Assembly (NCBI GenBank): GCA_020442545.1
Contig: JAGRJX010000091.1
Location: 1-5,273 of the forward strand
Origin: Lysobacterales bacterium
Lineage (GTDB): Bacteria > Pseudomonadota > Gammaproteobacteria > Xanthomonadales > Xanthomonadaceae
Direction: 5' to 3'
Length of the DNA: 5,273 nt
Position numbers and translations under genes: made by a program. The notes below the pieces were generated by a model. That model did no database searches. It was not told the DNA's origin and worked only from the letters and a program-made list of their open reading frames with translations. Below are positions 1 to 5,273 of this stretch, piece after piece; positions within the stretch are counted from its first letter, which is position 1; each line of letters opens with the position of its first letter.

Positions 1-1
1 C

Positions 2-31
2 GTTCTGCTGCTCCCACTGTTGGCGACCGCA
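2..31 (+). other. C-terminal part of a signal peptide
   Basis: The first in-frame codons read VLLLPLLATA followed by QDTRRR. A leucine-rich hydrophobic core followed by small residues at -3 and -1 (A-T-A) matches a signal peptidase I site, with cleavage predicted between residues 10 and 11. This places the propellers in the periplasm and shows that the true start codon lies to the left of the window. The N-terminal positively charged part of the signal peptide is not visible. Confidence 0.75.
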
Positions 32-2917
32 CAGGACACCCGACGGCGTTTTGATGCGCTGCTGGCGGTCTCCGGACACGCAGTGCATGCGCTGGCCGAA
101 GACGACAACGGCTTCGTCTGGATCGGCGACGACCACGGCCTGTTGCGCTTCAACGGTAGCCGGCTCGAAACCGTGGCCGCTGATGCCGAGACCGGCTCGG
201 TCAACGCGCTGGCCCTGCAGCAGGCGCGCTATCTCTGGGTTGCCGCCGAGCGCGGCCTGTGGCGCTGGGATCTACAAGCCGAAAGCATGCAGTCCATTGA
301 CTGCGGTGGCGATGTCGCGCGATTCGAGCAATTGCAGGTCGGTGCTGACGCGGTCTGGGCATTGAGCCGCCAGGGCCTGCGTCGGATCGATGCCAGCAGC
401 CTCGCCTGTTTGGCGGTTGTACCGGGCGGTCTGCCCGCACAGCAGCCGGTGGAGCGCTTTCATGCGGATGGCGACGCGGTGTGGCTGGCGGTGCGACAGC
501 TCGGGATCTGGCGTTGCCCGCGACCGTGCACGGCCGCGCAGCCGTGGGCATTGCCGGACACGCGGGTTCGCTGGATCTCGGGAGATGGCGATGGCGGACT
601 CTACGCGGGAACGCATCGTCATGGCCTGTACCGCCTGGATCGCGATGGCGAGGTTCGCGACCACTGGTGGCGCGGTGCGGATGCGCCGGCGGATCGCGCC
701 TTGACCACCAACGGCATCCTGTCGCTGGCGCGCGCGGAGGACGGCGCGCTGTATGCGGGCCTGTGGGCTGGTGGCCTGATGGAGATCGCAGCAGATGGTG
801 CAGTCATTGCCCGCTCAAGGCCGCTGCCGCATGAGCCCAGTAGCCTTGGCGGTGCCAACGTGTCGGCACTGCTGCTGGCGCGCAACGGAACGCTGTACGT
901 CGGTCATGAGCACGGACTGAGCCTGCTCGATCCCGTCCGCAAGCAACTGCCGTGGATCGGTCACGCCACCGAAGGCCAGCCCGGACTCGGACAGGGCACG
1001 GTACGCGTGCTTGCCGAACGTGACGGCAAATTGCTGATCGGCAGTCAGGGCGGCGGCCTGACGCGACTGGATATCGCCAGCGGTGAGCTGACACCGTTGC
1101 GCATGGATGCCGCGCGTGCGGATACGCTGCCCAGCGACACCGTGTGGGCGGCGGCCGAGGGGAAGGACGGTCGCTGGATGCTGGGCACCTCGGGTGGTCT
1201 CGCACGGCTGTCGCTATCGACCCTGGCCGTGGAGCGCCTCGCCAGCACGCCGGCATTGCCGAGTGATGACATCGTCTCGGTGTCACCGGCAAAGGATGGC
1301 GGCTTCTGGCTCGGTGCCTGGGCCGGTGGCGTGGTCAAGGTGGACGCCGATGGCCGGGTCGAGCGCATCTGGCGTGCCGAGGACGGGCTGCGCCTTGCGA
1401 CCCTGGGCGATGTGGTCGAGGACAGTCTGGGTCGCGTGTTCGCCGGCAATTCGGAAGGCCTGTTCCTGCTCGGCGACGACGGGCGCTTCCATCCGCTGAC
1501 CATCGAAGCGCGGCTGGGCAGCGAACGCGTGCCGGAGATTGCAGCCATCGAGGAAGCAGTGGACGGCACGCTGTGGGCTGGTGCTTCCAACGGTGGCCTG
1601 CTGCGATGGCTGCCGGATGCGAACGCGCCGTCATGGGTGAACGATGCCGTGCTGTCGGGCGAAGCCGTCTACAGGATGTTGCCGGACCCGGATGGCGGCG
1701 TCTGGCTGGGGACGGAGAACGGTCTGTTGCTCATCGACCGGGATGGCAATCCACTGCAGCGGATTGACCAGGACGCCGGGCTGGCCTTCGAGGGCGTGCT
1801 GTCCATCAGCAGCAGCCGCAGTGGCGGACTGTGGGTAGGCGGTGGCAATGGTGTGCATCGGGTCGACCCGATGCGGCTGTCGCATCGCCTGCTGAACGGA
1901 CAGCCGGTGGTGACCGGCGTGCGGCTGTTCAACCGCACGCTGCACCCCGAAGCCGGTGGCGCGCTGTCGGCATCGCCGTCACGCGGTGGCGTATTGGATC
2001 TTCGCTTCGATCAGGACATGCTCACCCTCGACTTCGCGCTGCCGGGCTTGCCGCAACCGCAGGGCGTGAAGTTTCGCTACCACCTGCAGAACTTCGACCG
2101 TGACTGGGTCGAAGTCGCTGGTGACGAACCGCGCGCGGTCTACACGCGACTGCCGCCGGGCGACTACCGCTTCGAAGTCGAGGCCGGCAGCACTACCGGC
2201 TGGAGCGGGCGCACTGCGCTGTTGCCGATCACCGTGCATCCGCCGTGGTGGATGACCTGGTGGGCACGGCTGCTGTTCCTGCTGTTGGTCGCGGCGGTGA
2301 TCTTTTTCTGGCACCGCCTGCGTACCCTGCAGCTGCGAGCACAGGCACACCGGCTGGAACTGACTGTTGCCGAACGCACGGCGGCATTGCGCGATGCCAA
2401 CGCGGCACTGGGCCTGGCCGCACGTACCGACGCATTGAGCGGGCTGGCGAACCGGCGCGGCTTTCGTGAGGAGGTCGTCGAGCGTTGGTCGTCGCTGGCG
2501 GGACAGGCCTGGCTGCTGCTCGCCGACATCGATCACTTCAAGGCGATCAATGACGCCTGCGGCCATGAAGCCGGCGATGGCGTGCTGGTCGCCGTCAGCG
2601 ACGCCCTGCGCTCGGTTGCCGCAGCGGAGGACCGACTGGCACGCTGGGGCGGCGAGGAGTTCCTGTGCTTGCTGTCCGGCGGAGATATCGCCGCGCGCGC
2701 CGAAGCGATGCGCGCGGCGATCAGCGTGCTGCGGATTGCCGGCTTGCCGCACGGCAGCCGCGTGACCGTGACCGCCGGGTTGACCCGCATCCGTGTCGAC
2801 GAGGACTTTGCATCCGCAATTCGTCGCGCCGACGCGTTGCTCTACGAGGGCAAGCGCACGGGACGTGATCGACTGGTGGTCGACACGGCAGGCGCCGCCG
2901 CCGTGGGAAATGCCTGA
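2..2917 (+). CDS. Membrane-bound diguanylate cyclase with two-component-regulator-type beta-propeller sensor (5' end outside window)
   Basis: Predicted to make cyclic di-GMP from two GTP at the inner membrane, controlled by a periplasmic sensor. Numbering residue 1 from the first full codon at base 2, 971 residues are visible. In order they are: the end of a signal peptide (1-10), fourteen Reg_prop-like repeats (about 26-623), a beta-rich Y_Y_Y-type domain (about 635-748, with YHLQNFDRDW and YTRLPPGDYRFEV), one transmembrane helix (about 751-772), a short coiled coil with AERTAALRDAN (about 773-806), and a GGDEF domain (about 805-961). The active-site motif is GGEEF at 883-887. The TTG at base 20 opens the longest in-frame ORF but is not the likely start, because hydrophobic signal-peptide codons continue upstream to the window edge. 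The stop is TGA at 2915-2917. The signal sensed is unknown. The family assignment is secure; I know no gene symbol for it. The downstream neighbour, mutS, is convergent, so the two are not co-transcribed. Confidence 0.95.
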   Translation, partial: VLLLPLLATAQDTRRRFDALLAVSGHAVHALAEDDNGFVWIGDDHGLLRFNGSRLETVAADAETGSVNALALQQARYLWVAAERGLWRWDLQAESMQSIDCGGDVARFEQLQVGADAVWALSRQGLRRIDASSLACLAVVPGGLPAQQPVERFHADGDAVWLAVRQLGIWRCPRPCTAAQPWALPDTRVRWISGDGDGGLYAGTHRHGLYRLDRDGEVRDHWWRGADAPADRALTTNGILSLARAEDGALYAGLWAGGLMEIAADGAVIARSRPLPHEPSSLGGANVSALLLARNGTLYVGHEHGLSLLDPVRKQLPWIGHATEGQPGLGQGTVRVLAERDGKLLIGSQGGGLTRLDIASGELTPLRMDAARADTLPSDTVWAAAEGKDGRWMLGTSGGLARLSLSTLAVERLASTPALPSDDIVSVSPAKDGGFWLGAWAGGVVKVDADGRVERIWRAEDGLRLATLGDVVEDSLGRVFAGNSEGLFLLGDDGRFHPLTIEARLGSERVPEIAAIEEAVDGTLWAGASNGGLLRWLPDANAPSWVNDAVLSGEAVYRMLPDPDGGVWLGTENGLLLIDRDGNPLQRIDQDAGLAFEGVLSISSSRSGGLWVGGGNGVHRVDPMRLSHRLLNGQPVVTGVRLFNRTLHPEAGGALSASPSRGGVLDLRFDQDMLTLDFALPGLPQPQGVKFRYHLQNFDRDWVEVAGDEPRAVYTRLPPGDYRFEVEAGSTTGWSGRTALLPITVHPPWWMTWWARLLFLLLVAAVIFFWHRLRTLQLRAQAHRLELTVAERTAALRDANAALGLAARTDALSGLANRRGFREEVVERWSSLAGQAWLLLADIDHFKAINDACGHEAGDGVLVAVSDALRSVAAAEDRLARWGGEEFLCLLSGGDIAARAEAMRAAISVLRIAGLPHGSRVTVTAGLTRIRVDEDFASAIRRADALLYEGKRTGRDRLVVDTAGAAAVGNA
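77..1870 (+). repeat. Fourteen tandem Reg_prop beta-propeller repeats (protein-level)
   Basis: I count fourteen units of the form hydrophobic pair, four to six residues, D-G, W/Y-x-G, then G-L-x-x-h-D. They begin near visible residues 26, 66, 108, 150, 189, 239, 287, 334, 381, 424, 469, 512, 555 and 599. Spacing is 39-50 residues, mostly 42-48. Clear examples are DNGFVWIGDDHGLLRF (unit 1), DGGVWLGTENGLLLID (unit 13) and SGGLWVGGGNGVHRVD (unit 14). Units 2-4 are more degenerate and lack the usual G after the aromatic. Fourteen units followed by a Y_Y_Y domain is the known layout of hybrid two-component sensors, which fold as two seven-bladed propellers. That fold here is inferred. The repeats are not recent DNA duplications: similarity is confined to a few key residues. 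Confidence 0.85.
2042..2317 (+). other. Y_Y_Y-type domain and transmembrane helix of the cyclase
   Basis: The segment after the propellers carries the aromatic pattern of Y_Y_Y domains: FRYHLQNFDRDW, then VYTRLPPGDYRFEVEA, then the exit HPPWWMTWW. It is followed at once by the hydrophobic stretch ARLLFLLLVAAVIFFW, the only obvious membrane segment after the signal peptide. In hybrid two-component sensors this immunoglobulin-like domain sits just outside the membrane and passes ligand-induced movement from the propellers to the signalling helix. The same role is inferred here. The residues after the helix (HRLRTLQLRAQAHR) are basic, consistent with a cytoplasmic side by the positive-inside rule. 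Confidence 0.85.
2414..2884 (+). other. GGDEF catalytic domain with intact active site and altered I-site
   Basis: The domain begins with ARTDALSGLANRRGF and ends with RRADALLYEGKRTGRDRLV. Compared from memory with PleD of Caulobacter, the metal-binding Asp (D842), the guanine-contacting Asn (N850) and Asp (D859) are all present in DIDHFKAINDACGHEAGD. The signature is GGEEF at residues 883-887 (bases 2648-2662), so catalytic activity is expected. The primary inhibitory site RxxD, five residues before the signature, reads AAED (874-877): the Asp is kept and the Arg is replaced by Ala. No EAL or HD-GYP phosphodiesterase domain follows. The spacing between D859 and the first signature Glu equals that in PleD, so the comparison needs no gaps. 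Confidence 0.93.
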
Positions 2918-2919
2918 GC

Positions 2920-2942
2920 GACGACGCGGCAGCGTTCTCGTC
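2920..2942. terminator. Weak candidate bidirectional terminator hairpin between convergent genes
   Basis: In the short gap between the two stop codons, GACGACGC (2920-2927) can pair with GCGT (2932-2935) and CGTC (2939-2942). This leaves a GGCA loop and a three-base TCT bulge, giving eight base pairs in an imperfect stem. It could serve both converging transcripts. Against it, neither strand has a clear T-run after the stem and the sequence is GC-rich, so chance pairing is easy. It may be no terminator at all, with termination dependent on Rho or placed further on. Confidence 0.25.
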
Positions 2943-5273
2943 TACAGCAGTGACTTTAGCCGGTAGAGCGCTTCCAGCGCCTGCTTGGGCGTGAGTTCAT
3001 CCGGATCAAGATCGACCAGCGCATCGTGGGCCGGTGAGCCGGCGTGGAAAAGTCCCAATTGCGAGGGTTGTTCCAGTGCTTCCGGCCGCGTTGATGGCGG
3101 CGCTTCGCGGTTTTCCAGCGCGGTGAGCACGCGGCGGGCTTCGGCCAGCGTCTCCTTCGGCAGCCCGGCCAAGGCGGCGACCTGCAGGCCGTAGCTGCGG
3201 TTGGCCGCGCCTTCCTTCACCGCGTGCATGAACACCAGCGTGTCGTCATGCTCGATGGCGTCGAGATGCACGTTGACGATGCCGCTTGCAGGTTCGGCGA
3301 GTTCGGTCAGCTCAAAATAGTGCGTGGCGAACAGGGTGAAGCTGCGGTTGCGTCGCGCCAGGTGCAGGGCGCAGGCGCGCGCCAGCGACAGGCCGTCGTA
3401 GGTCGAGGTACCGCGGCCGATTTCGTCCATCAGCACCAGACTGTGCTCGGTGGCCTGGTTGAGGATGGCGGCGGTTTCGGTCATCTCGACCATGAAGGTC
3501 GACTGCCCGCGGGCGAGGTCATCGCCGGCGCCGATGCGGGTCATGATGCGGTCGATGGGGCCAATGCCTGCTTCGGCGGCCGGCACGAAGCTGCCGATCG
3601 AGGCCAGCAGTACGATCAGCGCGTTCTGGCGCATAAAGGTGGACTTGCCGCCCATGTTCGGGCCGGTGATCACCAGCATGCGGCGTTCGCCGTTTTCACT
3701 CTGACCAAGGCGCAGGTCGTTGGGCTCGAAAGGCTCGTCACGCACCGCTTCGACCACCGGATGGCGACCGGCGACGATGCGGATGCCGGCTTCGTCCGTC
3801 ATTTCGGGTCGTGACCAGTTCAGCGCATCGGCGCGTTCGGCAAGTCCAGCGAGCACATCAAGTTCGGCAAGTGCTTCAGCAGCGGCCCGCAGCGTTTCGA
3901 GTGACTCGTTCAACGTTTCGATCAGTGCCTCGAACAACGCCTTCTCACGCGCCAGCGCGCGCTCGCGAGCAGACAGCACCTTGTCCTCGAAGCCCTTCAG
4001 TTCCTCGGTGATGTAGCGCTCGGCGTTGGTCAGCGTCTGCCGGCGCGTGTAGTGCGTCGGCACCTTGGCCGCATGCGCCTTGGTCACTTCAAGGTAGTAG
4101 CCGTGGACCCTGTTGTAGCCCACTTTCAGGTTCGGAATGCCGCTGGCTTCGCGCTCGCGGACTTCGAGGTCGATCAGGAACTGGTCGGCGGTGGTGCTGA
4201 GCTGGCGCAGCTCGTCGAGCTCTGCGTCGTGGTCCTCGGCGATCACACCGCCGTCGCGGATGTTCACTGACGGCTGCTCGGTGATGGCTGATGCCAGCAG
4301 TGCGGCTTCGGCATCGTGCTGGCCCAGTGATTCGATCAGCTGGCCGATGCGCGGGCTGTCGAGCTGCGACAGGCGAGCGCGCAGCGCGGGCAGGGCGGCC
4401 AGCGCATCGCGCAGCGTGCTGAGGTCGCGCGGTCGCGCCGAGCGCAGCGCCACGCGCGACAGGATGCGTTCGACATCGCCGAGACCACGGAAATCATCGC
4501 GCAACTCGGTGAAGCCGGTGCGTTCGATCAAGGCAGCGACGGCCTGATGCCGCAATCGCAGCGTGGATTGATCACGCAGCGGCCGATGCAGCCAGCGCCG
4601 CAACAGGCGGCCACCCATCGGCGTCACCGTGCTGTCCAGCACGCCGAGCAGCGTGTGCTGCAGGCGGCCTTCGACGTGCGTGTCGAGTTCCAGATGCCGG
4701 CGCGTGGCCGCGCTCATGGCAATCGTGTCGCCACTGGCTTCCACCGCCATCGAAGTGAGATGCGGCAGGCTTTGCTTCTGCGTTTCCTCGACGTAGGCCA
4801 GCAGGCTGCCGGCGGCGGCCACGGCCAGCGGCAGCGCCTCGCAGCCGAAGCCCTGCAGATCCTGCACGCTGAAAAAGCCGGTGAGCTTGCGCCGCGAGGC
4901 GTCGGCGTCGAACAGCCACGGCGGTCGGCGGCGGATCGCGCCGCGCTCCAACTGAACGACCGGCCAGCCGTCCTCGTCGGGCAGCAGCAGTTCCGCCGGC
5001 TGCAGTCGCGCCAGCTCGGCCTGCAGTTCAATCTCGCCATCGACTTCGCAGACCCGGAAACGACCACCCGCCAGGTCCAGCCAGGCGAGGCCGTAGCGTG
5101 TCTTGCCGGGAGCCGTGCCACGCGCCGCTCCGTCACGAGAAATCGCCATCAGCAGGCTGTCGCGGCGCTCATCCAGCAGCGCTTCGTCGGTGACCGTGCC
5201 CGGCGTCAGCACGCGGACGACCTTGCGTTCAACCAGCCCCTTCGATGCCGCCGGATCGCCGATCTGTTCGCAG
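2942..5273 (-). CDS. mutS: DNA mismatch repair protein MutS (5' end outside window)
   Basis: MutS recognises mismatches and small loops in DNA and, as an ATP-driven sliding clamp, recruits MutL. The first visible in-frame residues, CEQIGDPAASKG, match E. coli MutS from about residue 93. So roughly 90 residues are missing, including the mismatch-reading Phe-x-Glu motif. The GTG at 5212 is internal (a Val codon), not the start. In visible numbering (Cys at 5272-5270 is residue 1) the parts are: the connector domain (to about 160), the lever and core (about 185-490) with the DNA clamp inside it (about 350-440, including GYNRVHGYYLEV), and the ATPase domain (about 490-710). The ATPase holds Walker A GPNMGGKST, Walker B LVLMDEIGRG, STYDG and the ATHYF histidine. 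The C-terminus, DLDPDELTPKQALEALYRLKSLL in two parts around TPKQAL, matches the E. coli dimer/tetramer helices. With the missing part the protein would be about 870 residues, normal for the family. The stop is TAG at 2942-2944. The connector looks some nine residues longer than in E. coli around SRDGAARGTAPGK. Confidence 0.98.
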   Translation of the reverse strand, partial: CEQIGDPAASKGLVERKVVRVLTPGTVTDEALLDERRDSLLMAISRDGAARGTAPGKTRYGLAWLDLAGGRFRVCEVDGEIELQAELARLQPAELLLPDEDGWPVVQLERGAIRRRPPWLFDADASRRKLTGFFSVQDLQGFGCEALPLAVAAAGSLLAYVEETQKQSLPHLTSMAVEASGDTIAMSAATRRHLELDTHVEGRLQHTLLGVLDSTVTPMGGRLLRRWLHRPLRDQSTLRLRHQAVAALIERTGFTELRDDFRGLGDVERILSRVALRSARPRDLSTLRDALAALPALRARLSQLDSPRIGQLIESLGQHDAEAALLASAITEQPSVNIRDGGVIAEDHDAELDELRQLSTTADQFLIDLEVREREASGIPNLKVGYNRVHGYYLEVTKAHAAKVPTHYTRRQTLTNAERYITEELKGFEDKVLSARERALAREKALFEALIETLNESLETLRAAAEALAELDVLAGLAERADALNWSRPEMTDEAGIRIVAGRHPVVEAVRDEPFEPNDLRLGQSENGERRMLVITGPNMGGKSTFMRQNALIVLLASIGSFVPAAEAGIGPIDRIMTRIGAGDDLARGQSTFMVEMTETAAILNQATEHSLVLMDEIGRGTSTYDGLSLARACALHLARRNRSFTLFATHYFELTELAEPASGIVNVHLDAIEHDDTLVFMHAVKEGAANRSYGLQVAALAGLPKETLAEARRVLTALENREAPPSTRPEALEQPSQLGLFHAGSPAHDALVDLDPDELTPKQALEALYRLKSLL
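3047..3061 (-). other. Sliding-clamp (beta) binding motif in MutS C-terminal linker
   Basis: The codons read QLGLF, close to the bacterial beta-clamp-binding consensus QL(S/D)LF. It sits in a Pro/Glu-rich linker between the ATPase domain and the C-terminal oligomerisation helices, where E. coli MutS has QMSLL. It is expected to tether MutS to the replication clamp. The motif is seen in the sequence; its role is taken from the family. Confidence 0.8.
3638..3664 (-). other. MutS Walker A (P-loop) nucleotide-binding motif
   Basis: The codons read GPNMGGKST, the MutS-family P-loop; its Lys corresponds to E. coli K620. The Walker B Asp-Glu pair (E. coli D693/E694) and the ATHYF histidine (E. coli H728) follow at the same distances as in E. 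coli, so the ATPase site is complete and should be active. Confidence 0.95.

Noticed and set aside
1979..2752. Open frame of 257 codons on the minus strand inside the cyclase gene
   Set aside because: It lies entirely antisense to the conserved Y_Y_Y, membrane and GGDEF coding sequence. Its translation has low-complexity Gln/Arg-rich content with no recognisable domain. Long antisense frames are expected in GC-rich DNA.
2884..2905. Inverted repeat CACGGC / GCCGTG with a ten-base spacer near the 3' end of the cyclase gene
   Set aside because: It lies inside coding sequence in a GC-rich alanine run, has no T-run on either side, and is short enough to occur by chance.
2918..2941. Possible small RNA or small gene in the intergenic gap
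   Set aside because: At 24 bases the gap is too short for a gene, and no promoter-like sequence is seen.
3224..3814. Open frame of 196 codons on the plus strand inside mutS
   Set aside because: It is antisense to the most conserved part of the MutS ATPase domain, which fully explains the sequence. The predicted product resembles no family I know and has no clear ribosome-binding site.
5210..5212. GTG as the start codon of mutS
   Set aside because: Upstream in-frame codons encode CEQIGDPAASKGLVERKVVR, which matches conserved MutS sequence, so this GTG is an internal valine.

Overview
The window looks like ordinary chromosome from a GC-rich gammaproteobacterium. Base composition is evenly high in G+C on both genes. 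The visible MutS aligns closely, from memory, with the Escherichia coli protein through its whole ATPase domain. Large periplasmic-propeller GGDEF proteins of the kind seen here are common in Xanthomonadales (Lysobacterales), so that order is my best guess, but it is an inference. I see no mobile element, tRNA, rRNA, CRISPR array or horizontally acquired-looking segment.

Layout: two convergent genes fill nearly all of the window, and both lose their 5' ends at its edges. On the plus strand, up to base 2917, is a large membrane-bound diguanylate cyclase. It has the tail of a signal peptide, fourteen Reg_prop-type beta-propeller repeats, a Y_Y_Y-type domain, one transmembrane helix, a short coiled coil and a GGDEF domain with an intact GGEEF active site. 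On the minus strand, from the window's right edge down to base 2942, is mutS, the DNA mismatch recognition ATPase. It lacks only about the first 90 residues, judged from E. coli MutS. The 24 bases between the two stop codons contain one imperfect hairpin, a weak candidate for a shared terminator. The promoters of both genes lie outside the window.

Functionally the two genes seem unrelated: one makes cyclic di-GMP in response to an unknown periplasmic signal, the other starts mismatch repair. Their tail-to-tail arrangement means they are not an operon. The most interesting content is the cyclase. Its repeat count fits two seven-bladed propellers, the sensor layout known from hybrid two-component systems, here joined to a cyclase instead of a histidine kinase. 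Its GGDEF domain also lacks the arginine of the usual product-inhibition site. I found no evidence of an undescribed multi-gene system.
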